A stretch of DNA of 32,336 bases from Melioribacteraceae bacterium (GCA_027013735.1 JALWGH010000198.1:1-32336), one strand, 5' to 3'; positions 1-10,334 are shown, numbered from the stretch's first letter. Made by a program: numbers and translations. The notes: generated by a model not told the origin, from the letters alone.

Positions 1-98
1 TTATTTAAGTTAATAAGATAAATTTTAATTTTCTTTAATTAAATTTTTTGGTTTTTGTTCCCGAATTCCTGATTTAAAAACTTTTTAAGGTTTTTCAA

Positions 99-1307
99 AT
101 GACAAAAAAAATTTCTTTCTTATTGCTTTTTTTAATTTTAACAGGACAATCATTTTCACAGAGTAATAAAAAAACGGTTATGCAAGAATCTTTTCAAAAA
201 GAGCTGGACTCACTTAAGAGCGTTTATGCTCCCGATACGAGAACCGTGATCTTTGATTACGGAACGGTTAAAACAAAAGAAGGTAATTTATTTAAATTTA
301 AAACCAATTCACCCGATGCTTACAAAGCGGTGAAGGAAACAATAGCAAAATTAAAAGTGAAAGATGCAAAATGTGAATTGCTCCCTTCGGAAAATTTGAA
401 GGGCAAAAATTTTGCGGTTGCAACTCTTTCGGTTATTAATATGCGCACAAAGCCAAGGCACTCGGCGGAAATGGCTTCGCAGGCTTTGCTTGGCACTCCG
501 CTTAAAGTTTACGAAAAGAAAAACGGTTGGTATCGCATTCAAACGCCGGACAATTACATTGCTTGGACGGACGCAGACGCAATTGCTTTGTTTACCGAAA
601 AGGAAATGCAAGAATGGACTAAAGCTCCCAAAGTTATTTTTACTACTACTTACGGGTTTGCTTTTGCGGATTCTTCTCTCGGTTCCCCAAGGGTTTCCGA
701 CTTAACGGCAGGGGATATTCTAAAATTAACGGGCGAAAAGAAAGCGTTCTACGCAATCGAATTCCCTGACGGCAGAACCGGTTTCGTCCGCAAAAAGGAT
801 GCGAAAAAGTGGGACGAATGGTTAAACTCAAGAACATTAAGCGCGGGGGATATTATTTCCACGGCATTTCAATTTATGGGCGTTCCTTATTTGTGGGGTG
901 GAACTTCCCCGAAAGGTTTGGATTGCAGCGGGTTTGCCAAAACAGTTTATTACCTTAATGGAATTATTCTGCCAAGGGATGCTTCGCAACAAGTTCTTAC
1001 TGGGCAGGTTGTCCCGACAGACTCCGGTTACAAAAAATTCCAGCCGGGCGATTTATTGTTTTTCGGGAAAGCGGCAACCGATTCCACAAAAGAAAGAGTT
1101 ACCCACGTAGCAATTTACATTGGCGGCGGTGAATTTATTCACGCTTCCGGCAGGGTAAAGGTAAACAGTCTTGAGCCTAAAAGCCCGATTTTCAGCGCAT
1201 ACCGTTACAGAACATTTTTACACGCAAGAAGAATATTATCTTCAATAAATAAAAACGGAATTTTCAAAGTTCAAAACAACAAATTTTACAGAGGAGTTTT
1301 CAAATGA
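99..1307 (+). CDS. Secreted NlpC/P60 (C40) cell-wall peptidase with SH3-like domains
   Basis: N-terminal signal peptide; SH3-like segments (LSVINMRTKPRHSAEM..., YGFAFADSSLGSPRVSDL); NlpC/P60 motifs GVPYLWGGTSPKGLDCSGF and HVAIYIGGGEFIHASG. Confidence 0.93.
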   Translation: MTKKISFLLLFLILTGQSFSQSNKKTVMQESFQKELDSLKSVYAPDTRTVIFDYGTVKTKEGNLFKFKTNSPDAYKAVKETIAKLKVKDAKCELLPSENLKGKNFAVATLSVINMRTKPRHSAEMASQALLGTPLKVYEKKNGWYRIQTPDNYIAWTDADAIALFTEKEMQEWTKAPKVIFTTTYGFAFADSSLGSPRVSDLTAGDILKLTGEKKAFYAIEFPDGRTGFVRKKDAKKWDEWLNSRTLSAGDIISTAFQFMGVPYLWGGTSPKGLDCSGFAKTVYYLNGIILPRDASQQVLTGQVVPTDSGYKKFQPGDLLFFGKAATDSTKERVTHVAIYIGGGEFIHASGRVKVNSLEPKSPIFSAYRYRTFLHARRILSSINKNGIFKVQNNKFYRGVFK

Positions 1308-2449
1308 AACAGAATCGCAGAGAATTTCTTAAAAGGAGTCTTATTGCAGGAACGGCTCTTTCGGTTGCAAACCCGCTAAAAATTTTTTCAGAAGAAGGAA
1401 AGGGAAAAATGTCAAACGGTAAACTTAATTTTAGCTTCAAACCTTACACTTTGCATTTGAAGCATGTTTTTACAATTGCTACTAATTCCAGAACCACAAC
1501 TCCCGTGATGTTAACGAAAATAGAATACGAAGGCGTTGTCGGTTACGGCGAGGCTTCGATGCCTCCTTATTTGGGCGAATCCCACAAAACCGCTACCGAA
1601 TTTTTAAGCAAAGTGGATTTGTCCCAATTTAAAGATCCGTTCCAAACGGAAGATATTCTTGAATACGTCGATTCGATTGCCCCGGGAAATCCCGCCGCCA
1701 AAGCAAGCGTTGATATTGCTCTTTACGATTTGGTTGGAAAATTATTGGGCAAACCGTGGTACAAGATTTGGGGCTACGATAAATCAAAAACTCCTTACAC
1801 TTCCTACACAATAGGTATTGACACTCCCGAAGTTGTTCGTCAAAAAGTTAAAGAAGCCGCGCCGTACAAAATCCTTAAAGTTAAGCTCGGACGAGGCACG
1901 GACAAACAGATGATTGAAACAATCCGCTCGGTAACCGACAAACCGATTTGCGTTGACGTAAACCAAGGGTGGAAAGACAAGCATTTTGCTTTGGATATGA
2001 TTTATTGGCTGAAAGAGAAAAACGTTGAATTTGTTGAACAACCGATGCCGAAAACTCAAATTGACGATATGGCTTGGCTTACCGAGCACAGCCCGCTCCC
2101 TACAATGGGTGACGAAGCAGTGCAAAGAATTCCCGATGTCGTAAAAGCTCACGGTGTTTATTCAGGTATTAATATTAAGCTAATGAAATGTACCGGAATG
2201 CGGGAAGCTCACAAAATGCTTAACCTTGCGCGCTCGCTCGGAATGAAAGTAATGATTGGATGTATGACGGAAACTTCTTGCGCTATTTCCGCCGCCGCAC
2301 AACTTTCTCCCGAGGTGGACTGGGCGGATTTGGACGGAAACCTCTTGATTAGCAACGACCCGTTCGAAGGCGTTAAAGTAGTTGACGGCAAAATAACGCT
2401 CAACGAATATCCCGGCATCGGACTGAAACCTAAGAATTACAAAATTTAA
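1304..2449 (+). CDS. Dipeptide (L-Ala-D/L-Glu-type) epimerase, enolase superfamily, with twin-arginine signal
   Basis: RREFLKRSLIAGTAL Tat-like signal; KxK (KVKLG), CVDVNQGW, VEFVEQPM, MGDEAV and GINIKLMK enolase-superfamily motifs; 4-nt overlap with the upstream NlpC/P60 gene. Confidence 0.88.
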   Translation: MKQNRREFLKRSLIAGTALSVANPLKIFSEEGKGKMSNGKLNFSFKPYTLHLKHVFTIATNSRTTTPVMLTKIEYEGVVGYGEASMPPYLGESHKTATEFLSKVDLSQFKDPFQTEDILEYVDSIAPGNPAAKASVDIALYDLVGKLLGKPWYKIWGYDKSKTPYTSYTIGIDTPEVVRQKVKEAAPYKILKVKLGRGTDKQMIETIRSVTDKPICVDVNQGWKDKHFALDMIYWLKEKNVEFVEQPMPKTQIDDMAWLTEHSPLPTMGDEAVQRIPDVVKAHGVYSGINIKLMKCTGMREAHKMLNLARSLGMKVMIGCMTETSCAISAAAQLSPEVDWADLDGNLLISNDPFEGVKVVDGKITLNEYPGIGLKPKNYKI

Positions 2450-2578
2450 AGTCCGGCAAGGTTTAAATGCCCCGTGTTTTTGAACCTTGATTTTGCATTT
2501 GGATTACATTTGCTGACCCCGAGTTTCGGCTCGGGAAGTTAATTAGAAAAAGTGTTTTATTGACAACTCACCCCCATT

Positions 2579-2603
2579 CCCCCTCCCTTACTAAGGGAGG
2601 GGG
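2579..2603. repeat. Strong GC-rich hairpin CCCCCTCCCTTACTAAGGGAGGGGG in intergenic DNA
   Basis: Self-complementary arms read directly; no following T-tract. Confidence 0.75.
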
Positions 2604-2748
2604 ATAAAAGTTGCGTCAGAATTTTCAAGTTGGCTTGAAGAGGGGGAGAGTTCGAAGTAAAATGTAGAGCGACTTTGACAAAAAGAGTAAGTATTTTTGT
2701 TGCCGGATTTAAACTTTTAGCGTTTGTTAGTAAAAAATCAAAATTATT

Positions 2749-2766
2749 TTGGCGCGATTCTTGAGC
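2749..2766 (+). promoter_or_regulatory. Candidate sigma54-like -24/-12 element (TTGGCGCGATTCTTGAGC)
   Basis: Resembles TGGCACG-N4-TTGC spacing; near-identical to 4557..4574; -12 dinucleotide is GA not GC. Confidence 0.35.
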
Positions 2767-2821
2767 GAAATTGTAAAAGATGAATAAAAATCGTTAAAAA
2801 ACGTTGGAGGAATGAGATAAA

Positions 2822-4471
2822 GTGAAAAGGATTAAAACTGCCGTTTTGCTTTTAATGGTTTTAAGCTCTGCTTCCGTTTGGGGAAGGCAAAAGGTTTTTA
2901 TTCGCGCCAATCAACAAGGTTATTTACCAAATGATATTAAAACATTTCTCGTTATTTCCGTTAATAAATTAACTTCTCAAAAATTTAATGTCCTGAATTT
3001 TTACGGCGACAATGTTGTTTACAGCGGAAAACTAAAGTTAACGGGCAAAAAGAGCGGTAATTTTAATTTTATTTACGAAGGAGATTTTTCTTCGTTAAAA
3101 AAGGAAGGAACTTTTTACATTTCCGCCGGCAAAACACATTCCTATTCATTTAAGATAGGCGAAAAAATTTTCAACCCCGTTGTTGATTCCCTAATGCAAT
3201 TCTTCAGAGTGCAGCGCTGCGGTTACACGCATCCTTATTTTCACAAAACTTGCCACATTGCGGATGCTACAAGTTTAATAATTAATGGAAAAAAAATAAA
3301 CAAAAAGTTCGATGTTACAGGCGGCTGGCACGACGCAGGGGACTACGTGAAGTTCTTAAACACTACCGCTTTCACAACTTATTTGATGTTATTTGCTTAC
3401 GATTTTGATCCCATTAAATTCGGTTTTGACGACGACAAAGACGGCGTGCCGGATATTCTTGCGGAAGCAAAAATCGGCTTGGATTGGTTACAGCGTGCAG
3501 TTTACAAAAAATACAAACTCGTTACTCAGGTTCAGGATTTGCGTGACCACGATGTAGGCTGGAGAATGCCGGAGAATGACCCTCTTGCCTTCGACAGACC
3601 CGCATTTATTGGAATAGGTAAGAACTTAGTGGGGATTTACACTGCCACTATGGCGCTTGCTTCCAGAATTTGGAGATTGAGATTTAATTACGACGAATAT
3701 GCCGATAAGTGTTTGACTGATGCCGAAAACATTTTTTCCGTAAGGAATAACGTCCCCGATGTGGACAGCAGCGGAACGGGAATGTACATTGATAGTAAGT
3801 ACAAAGCTAAACTTGCTTTGGGCGCCGTGGAGCTTTATTTAACCAATAGAAAACCGGAACTTTTGGACGAAGCAAAAAAATTAGCCCGCGAAGCCGGCTC
3901 GGATTATTGGTGGAGCTGGGGAGATATTAATGTTTTAGCCGATTATCGTTTGGCAAGAATCGATACTTCGTTTAGGCAATACATTCGTCAAAATTTGGAG
4001 CGTTTTGTTAAAACTAGCAAAACCCACGCCTTTGGCGAAGGAACGGATTACACGTGGGGAACAAATAACACTTTGCTTGGCGTTTCTCTTCAGGCAATTT
4101 TGTGGAAGAATTTAACGGGAGATTCCTCGTACGACACGCTTTCTTGCATTCAAAGGGATTACGTGTTAGGACGGAATCCCTGGGGAATCAGCTTTATTTC
4201 AAAAATAGGAAAGGATTACACGGAGAATTTCCATCATCAGGTAGCTTATTTCCGGCACGGTTATTTGCCCGGTGGATTTGCAGCCGGACCGATTAAGAAG
4301 AAAATCTACGAAAAATACAAAATACATTTTACCACTACTGACAGATTTGCTTTCTTCCAACCGGATTCGGTAATTTACAGAGACGACAGGAACGATTACC
4401 TCACGAACGAACCTACAATTGTGGGCAATGCAACGGCAGTGTTCGTTTTCGGTTACTATTCGAACAGGTGA
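2822..4471 (+). CDS. Glycoside hydrolase family 9 (endoglucanase-like) with N-terminal Ig-like domain
   Basis: Signal peptide; N-terminal CelD_N-like domain; catalytic-region motifs GGWHDAGDYVKF, NPWGISFISKIG, HHQVAYF, and DDRNDYLTNEPTIVGNATAVF. GTG start with GGAGG upstream. Confidence 0.92.
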   Translation: MKRIKTAVLLLMVLSSASVWGRQKVFIRANQQGYLPNDIKTFLVISVNKLTSQKFNVLNFYGDNVVYSGKLKLTGKKSGNFNFIYEGDFSSLKKEGTFYISAGKTHSYSFKIGEKIFNPVVDSLMQFFRVQRCGYTHPYFHKTCHIADATSLIINGKKINKKFDVTGGWHDAGDYVKFLNTTAFTTYLMLFAYDFDPIKFGFDDDKDGVPDILAEAKIGLDWLQRAVYKKYKLVTQVQDLRDHDVGWRMPENDPLAFDRPAFIGIGKNLVGIYTATMALASRIWRLRFNYDEYADKCLTDAENIFSVRNNVPDVDSSGTGMYIDSKYKAKLALGAVELYLTNRKPELLDEAKKLAREAGSDYWWSWGDINVLADYRLARIDTSFRQYIRQNLERFVKTSKTHAFGEGTDYTWGTNNTLLGVSLQAILWKNLTGDSSYDTLSCIQRDYVLGRNPWGISFISKIGKDYTENFHHQVAYFRHGYLPGGFAAGPIKKKIYEKYKIHFTTTDRFAFFQPDSVIYRDDRNDYLTNEPTIVGNATAVFVFGYYSNR

Positions 4472-4556
4472 GAGTGTTTCGTTCTGAACTCTAATCTCAT
4501 TTTGACGCAATTGAAGAATAATCGGATTGAAAATTTTATTAAAAACTAAAGATTTC

Positions 4557-4574
4557 TTGGCACGATAGTTGAGC
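4557..4574 (+). promoter_or_regulatory. Candidate sigma54-like element (TTGGCACGATAGTTGAGC)
   Basis: Exact TGGCACG -24 block, N4 spacing, then TTGAG; 38 bp upstream of the ATG at 4612. Confidence 0.4.
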
Positions 4575-4611
4575 TTAATGAAGCTGGGAATAGAATGAGG
4601 AAAAAATAAAA

Positions 4612-5892
4612 ATGTCTGGAATTTTAAAATTAATACAGTCGGGCTTTCCGCTGATAGACCAAAATTGGGGCGGTATTTACCGAGGCGGAAGTTACGTCCT
4701 GATAGGACCGAGAAAGTCCGGCAGAACACTGATTGGCTTGCAGTTTGCAATGGAATCTGCAAAATCGAACGAAGTTTGTCTTTATTTTACGAATATGAGA
4801 CCCAAGGATTTAATGATACAAGCTTCTTCGATAAACTTTGATATTCAATCTTATATGAATCAAAATTTGATTATTGTTGTCCGTGTGGCTTCGCCGGACG
4901 AAATTTATCAAACGCACGACCCCGACAGGTATTTGGTTGAATATCTTAACGACATTGTAACCGTAGTAAATCATTACAATCCTGCACGAATAGTTTTCGA
5001 CGAATTAACACCCTACATTGGTTTTAACAACTTGATGCTGTTGAGGGAATCTTTTGTGCACACGCTTGAATCCATTGAGGACAGGGACATCACAAGCTTT
5101 TTCATCTTAGGCGAACCTGCCACGCAAAGGGCACAGGAAATTGTGGACACAATAACCAACGAAGTTACGGGAATTATTTTCTTAAAGAAAAGTGTTAATC
5201 TTCTTGACGGGAAATTCCACGGTGGAATTGCTACGATTATTCCCAATGTGGGGCACACTGAAGGACAATTTTCCGCAGAATACGTTATTGAACCTTTTAA
5301 AGGAGTTACCATTCGCGTGCCGGAACCTAAGCCGATGCCCAAAGAAGAAACAATGAACGGCTATAGCCCGATGAAAGAAGCCGAGAAAAGAATCGAAGAA
5401 GTAAATAGAACAAATTCCGAAACGAAATCCGAAATTTTGGGCGAGGCGATTTCTTACAATAAAAATGATTTTATGTTGATTTTGAACAATCAAATTGCTT
5501 TGTACAAAAGTACGGGTAAAAAATTTCAAGTGATTGCATTCAGAGTTGACCCCGTTGCCGAAGTTACGGGTTTGTTGACTAAGGACGATTTGCTGGCGGC
5601 TATTAAAAAGGCAACTACTAAAAAAGAAAAGATGTGTGAAGTTGGTAATAAGATTCTTGTCCTTCAATTACGTGGCTCTGCCGATAGTATCATTGAATTG
5701 ATGAATAATGTTGCCAAAAGTTTGCCTGTAAACGACCCGAATAAATTAAAGCAAATGTTAGATGCTATTACGGTACATTTTAAAGAAGTTAACGAAGGTA
5801 TTGACAAAGCGGAAGACATAATGGAAGAACTTCTTTTGGAAGGTGGAGAAGAAAGTTCGTTTTATCTTCCTTTAAGTAAATATTTGGGGTAA
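4612..5892 (+). CDS. RecA/KaiC-RAD55-like ATPase-fold protein with altered Walker A
   Basis: N-terminal 'GIYRGGSYVLIGPRKSGRTLIGLQFA' and Walker B-like 'PARIVFDEL'; C-terminal half unassigned. Confidence 0.75.
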   Translation: MSGILKLIQSGFPLIDQNWGGIYRGGSYVLIGPRKSGRTLIGLQFAMESAKSNEVCLYFTNMRPKDLMIQASSINFDIQSYMNQNLIIVVRVASPDEIYQTHDPDRYLVEYLNDIVTVVNHYNPARIVFDELTPYIGFNNLMLLRESFVHTLESIEDRDITSFFILGEPATQRAQEIVDTITNEVTGIIFLKKSVNLLDGKFHGGIATIIPNVGHTEGQFSAEYVIEPFKGVTIRVPEPKPMPKEETMNGYSPMKEAEKRIEEVNRTNSETKSEILGEAISYNKNDFMLILNNQIALYKSTGKKFQVIAFRVDPVAEVTGLLTKDDLLAAIKKATTKKEKMCEVGNKILVLQLRGSADSIIELMNNVAKSLPVNDPNKLKQMLDAITVHFKEVNEGIDKAEDIMEELLLEGGEESSFYLPLSKYLG

Positions 5893-8759
5893 TGAAAAAT
5901 GTACTTTACATAGCGTTACTGTTTTTGTTTGTTTTTACTAATTTACCTGCTCAGCGTAAATTAGAGGGTATTAAGCGCGAAGCTCTGCTCCACATGCAAA
6001 ACGGACGATACGGCGATGCAATTGACCTGCTGAATAAATATGTTTCGGGCGATCCGCGTAATCCGGAAGGTTATTATCTTCGAGGACTTTGTTGGGAAAA
6101 GAGAAAACAGTATTTCAATGCCGTAATAGATTACCGTCGTGCGTTAAAATTAAACCCTAATTACACAGAAGCAAGAAAAGCTCACGAAAGAGTCATTAAA
6201 GTCTGGTACGATATTCTGCTTAGGGAAATTGAAGGCTACAAAAGGGAAATAGCAATAAATCCCGATAATCCTTACAATTATTTGGAAATCGGAAAACGTT
6301 ACCGCTGGATGGAAGAATGGGAAATGGCGGAAAGGTGGTACGACAAATATTTGGCGCGCGATAAGAATGCCTCTCCCGATGAAATAATCCGTTACACAAT
6401 TATTTTGACGAAAACAAGGCACATTAAAAAAGGGGAGAGAATCCTAAAAATTTATGTTAAACGCTATCCCGAAGACTGGAGACTGTGGAGCCGTTACGGC
6501 TATTTTACGCTTTGGCTGGGGAAGAATAAAATTGCCGAAAAAGCATTTTTAAAAGCTCTAAGTTTCAAACCTTTCTTTCAAGAAGCGCTTGACGGACTTG
6601 ACTTGGCAAGAAGAAACGGATATGTTACTCTTTACCAACAAAATTACGACAGGGTAAAACGTGAATATCCGATTGACAGGGATTACAGAATTCTTAAGAA
6701 AAATCCCAACGATGATGCGACACGTTTTAGATTAGTAGAAGAATTAGCTGCTGCCAAAAGGTACGAGGAGGCTTATCAGCAATTATTGATTTTAAAAGAC
6801 AAACACGAAAACGAGCAGTATTTCCAATCCCTTTGGGATGATGTTACAAAAAAACGAAGTGATTATTACGAAAATAAAATTGCCGAAGCACTTTCGATTT
6901 TGCAACAGGATTCTTTAAATAGCAAAGCAATTAGAAATGTTGCCCAATATTACTCAAACCTCGAGGCTTATCCAGAAGCGGAAGAAATACTTGAAAAATA
7001 TGTGAAATCAAATCCTACCGATTACGAAACCCGTTATTTGTACGCAAAGGTTTTGTCATTGGATGGCAAATTCGAAGAGGCTCTGAATCAAATAGACACT
7101 GTGCTTATTTACAATGATATCGAGCCAAAATATAATTTGCTTGCAGGACAGCTGAACGTTTGGTCGAACCACGATTTGAACGCCGCGGGGAAATATTTAC
7201 AAAAAGTTTTGGATGACCAGCCGAATAATATTTACGCCCTTATTGCAATGGGTACCCTTGCCTTTCAGAAAGACAGCCTTGCCAAAGCGGAAGAATTTGC
7301 TAAACGTGCCGAAGCAATTCAACCGGATAATAAAGAATTGCAAGAGTTGAAATCAATGATTGATCTCGAAAAGGTAAGACAAAAAGAACAAGAATATGTA
7401 AAAGAATTAAATCAGGGGAGAGAATTAGCTAAAAAAGGCGATTGCGTGGATGCAATCCCTTATTATGAAAATTATCTGAATAAATATCCCGATAACGATA
7501 ATGTTGAATTGGAACTTGCTGACGTTTATTTGTGTGCAAAACAGTTTAATGACGCCCTCGATATTTACAACAAAATTTTAGAGAGGGAATACGACATATC
7601 TGTTGAAAAAAGAAAGGCAAAAGCACTTTTCTGGATGGGAGATACTACTCAATCCTTAGCTTTATTGGAAAAATTACATTTGCAAGATCCCAACGATATG
7701 GAAATCGAGCTTTATTTAGGTGATGCTTACGCTCGTGTTCACAATTACAGGATGGCTCGCGATATTTATTACGATTTGAAAGACAAAGCGCCCAAATCAT
7801 ATATTATTGAACAAAGAATAAATTGGCTTCCGCCGGAATATCGTCGTATCGGATTTTTAGGCTCGGTGTGGTCAACACTGACAAATTATTTGTTCTCTTA
7901 CATGGTAATTTCTCCAATGGCGAGCTATTTTAACGATAACTTGGGCTTTGAGTATTATTACGGCGGAACGGGATTGGAAATTGGTGTCGCAAAACTTTTT
8001 AGCGTTGGAGGAACTTGGTACAGGGGTGCTATTGCAAATCAATACGATAGAGTGAATTTTACAACCGTTAAAGGAGATTTGTTTTTCCGCCCGATGAAAT
8101 CAATGTTAGTTACATTGGGCTATGGTAGAATGTACGCTCCGTACAGAATAGACCAGCCTATTTACGAAGGCAGCATTCGTTACAATCCGTTGAAAGATTT
8201 GGCTGTTTCATTGAATTATCTGCATTCGGATGCGTCGGTTATTCTTTACTCACCGAGTTTGGTAAATGTAAGAATTCCTGCAAATGATTTGATTTTTAAG
8301 GCAAAATACCAAATAAGACAAAAGTTACAATTTAGAATAAATTACACATTTATTTGGACTGACAATAATAATTTTGAGCCCCGCAATTTCGGTAATCTTT
8401 TTTCTTTTAGAATCGGGCGGGCATTTCGCCCCGATTTTGTTGCGGGCTATGAATATTACTTCGGAGATTTTTACTGGAATAGCGGATATTATTACACTCC
8501 GCAGTCATTTGTTTCCCATTCGCTTTGGGGCGAGTGGGAAGTTTACAGAACTTCACTCTGGTTGTTCAGGCTCGAAGGGAAAATCGGATATGTGATTCGT
8601 AGTGATTACATCGTAAGAGAAATACAAGCGGAAGCACGTTACAATATTTTGAAAAATCTTTACGTGGCTGCTACGGCATTTTTGGGCAGCACAATTAGGG
8701 AAAATGTCTCTTACAGCTCGGGTTCTTTTTTCATAAATTTGTTTTGGTCGTTGTATTAA
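5892..8759 (+). CDS. TPR-repeat protein with C-terminal YaiO-like outer-membrane beta-barrel
   Basis: Signal peptide; many TPR units (e.g. YYLRGLCWEKRKQYFNAVIDYRRALKLNP); amphipathic beta strands in the last ~280 aa ending in an aromatic residue (FWSLY). Confidence 0.85.
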   Translation: MKNVLYIALLFLFVFTNLPAQRKLEGIKREALLHMQNGRYGDAIDLLNKYVSGDPRNPEGYYLRGLCWEKRKQYFNAVIDYRRALKLNPNYTEARKAHERVIKVWYDILLREIEGYKREIAINPDNPYNYLEIGKRYRWMEEWEMAERWYDKYLARDKNASPDEIIRYTIILTKTRHIKKGERILKIYVKRYPEDWRLWSRYGYFTLWLGKNKIAEKAFLKALSFKPFFQEALDGLDLARRNGYVTLYQQNYDRVKREYPIDRDYRILKKNPNDDATRFRLVEELAAAKRYEEAYQQLLILKDKHENEQYFQSLWDDVTKKRSDYYENKIAEALSILQQDSLNSKAIRNVAQYYSNLEAYPEAEEILEKYVKSNPTDYETRYLYAKVLSLDGKFEEALNQIDTVLIYNDIEPKYNLLAGQLNVWSNHDLNAAGKYLQKVLDDQPNNIYALIAMGTLAFQKDSLAKAEEFAKRAEAIQPDNKELQELKSMIDLEKVRQKEQEYVKELNQGRELAKKGDCVDAIPYYENYLNKYPDNDNVELELADVYLCAKQFNDALDIYNKILEREYDISVEKRKAKALFWMGDTTQSLALLEKLHLQDPNDMEIELYLGDAYARVHNYRMARDIYYDLKDKAPKSYIIEQRINWLPPEYRRIGFLGSVWSTLTNYLFSYMVISPMASYFNDNLGFEYYYGGTGLEIGVAKLFSVGGTWYRGAIANQYDRVNFTTVKGDLFFRPMKSMLVTLGYGRMYAPYRIDQPIYEGSIRYNPLKDLAVSLNYLHSDASVILYSPSLVNVRIPANDLIFKAKYQIRQKLQFRINYTFIWTDNNNFEPRNFGNLFSFRIGRAFRPDFVAGYEYYFGDFYWNSGYYYTPQSFVSHSLWGEWEVYRTSLWLFRLEGKIGYVIRSDYIVREIQAEARYNILKNLYVAATAFLGSTIRENVSYSSGSFFINLFWSLY

Positions 8760-8879
8760 GAAACATTGTTTTAGCAATTACTTTAGATGTATTTAGTAAC
8801 TCTTTTTATTGCAACGATTTAAATAAAATGTTATATTACAGATAGATTATTAGGATTTATTAAAATAACGGGATTAAAT

Positions 8880-10304
8880 TTGGAACAGCAAGGAAACATA
8901 CAGCGCTCTACAATCCTTTTGGACAACAGGGAAATTGATCCGCCGAAAAGGAACGAGAAAAGAGAAAAAATTAGAACAATCATTGTTTCCGGTTTGTTGT
9001 CTTTGTTCTTGATTATTGTGATTCTCATTACTTTGCCTCAAACGGTTTTGTCCTTTAACGGATTGTTCGTTTACGCTTCTACAGTCGCATTGGTTATTTT
9101 CCTTTTCATTTTGCTGTTCAGATATTTTTCGATTATTGTGCTTGCTTACCTTGGTAACACGAAATATACCGTTAAAGAGTTTCCCGCATATTATCCTTTT
9201 GTTTCCATTATTGTGCCTGTTTACAACGAAGAAAAGGTTGTGGAACAATCCGTAAAATCCTTAATGGAGCTCGATTACCCGAACTACGAAGTAATTATTG
9301 TTAACGACGGTTCAACGGACAACACGGCTGAAGTGGCAAGCAAACTTGTGGGTTACCACAAAGGTAAATCGAGTATGGTAAAAGTTTCTTTAATAAATAA
9401 ACCGAACGGCGGAAAGTCCAAAGCGCTGAACGCGGGAATTCAATTTTCCGATGCGGAATTCACGGTTAGCGTTGACGGAGATTCGAAACTTTCTCCCGAT
9501 GCTTTGAAGATGGGAATCCGGCATTTTATTGACCCGAGTGTTGGAGCTGTTGCTGGGAACGTTAAGGTACTTAACAGAGGTAAAATGGTTACGGATTTGC
9601 AAGCTCTTGAATATATTGAAGGTTTGAACTTGGCTCGTTTTGCTCAGGGATTTGTAAAAATGGTTAACATTATTCCCGGTCCTATTGGTATTTTTAGGAA
9701 AAGTGCTCTCAGAAGTGCAGGGTTTTATTCGAGCGATACTTTTGCCGAGGATGCGGATTTGACGCTTAAAATTTTAGCTGCCGGTTGGCGTGTGGAATAT
9801 GAGCCGCGTGCAATTTCTTACACGGAAGCGCCGGAAAAATTTATGCAATTGTTAAAGCAAAGATACAGATGGACACGTGGGATTCTTCAGGCTATTCGTA
9901 AACACAAAAAGCACATTTACAATCCCACGTTAAATTTTAATAATACTTTAATTTTGTGGTCGATGTTCTACGAGGCTCTGGTTTGGCCTGCAATGAATAT
10001 TTTTGCAAATTTGTTCTTTATGGTTGTCGGTATTTTTTACCACATGTCTGCGCTTGTCGTCTTTTGGTGGATTGGAATCATGGCGCTCGATATGATGGCG
10101 GCGGTCTATTGCCTTGCCGTTGAAAGGGAAGAATTCCGGCTTGTGTTTTACGCATTTATTTACCGCTTGATTTTTATTTTAATGATTGATGTTACAAAAG
10201 CAATGGCAACCGTTGAAGAATTTTTGGGAATACAAATGACCTGGGGAAAATTAGAAAGAACCGGTCTCGAAAAAGGCGAGGCTCAGGAAAGTGCCCCGGC
10301 TTAA
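8880..10304 (+). CDS. Family 2 processive glycosyltransferase (PgaC/BcsA-like), integral membrane
   Basis: Two N-terminal TMs; VPVYNEEKVVEQS, IVNDGSTDNT, DGDSKLSPDA, AEDADLTL, QRYRWTRG; C-terminal TMs. TTG start. Confidence 0.93.
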   Translation: MEQQGNIQRSTILLDNREIDPPKRNEKREKIRTIIVSGLLSLFLIIVILITLPQTVLSFNGLFVYASTVALVIFLFILLFRYFSIIVLAYLGNTKYTVKEFPAYYPFVSIIVPVYNEEKVVEQSVKSLMELDYPNYEVIIVNDGSTDNTAEVASKLVGYHKGKSSMVKVSLINKPNGGKSKALNAGIQFSDAEFTVSVDGDSKLSPDALKMGIRHFIDPSVGAVAGNVKVLNRGKMVTDLQALEYIEGLNLARFAQGFVKMVNIIPGPIGIFRKSALRSAGFYSSDTFAEDADLTLKILAAGWRVEYEPRAISYTEAPEKFMQLLKQRYRWTRGILQAIRKHKKHIYNPTLNFNNTLILWSMFYEALVWPAMNIFANLFFMVVGIFYHMSALVVFWWIGIMALDMMAAVYCLAVEREEFRLVFYAFIYRLIFILMIDVTKAMATVEEFLGIQMTWGKLERTGLEKGEAQESAPA

Positions 10305-10334
10305 ATAAAAATTTAATATTAATATGAGGTAGTT

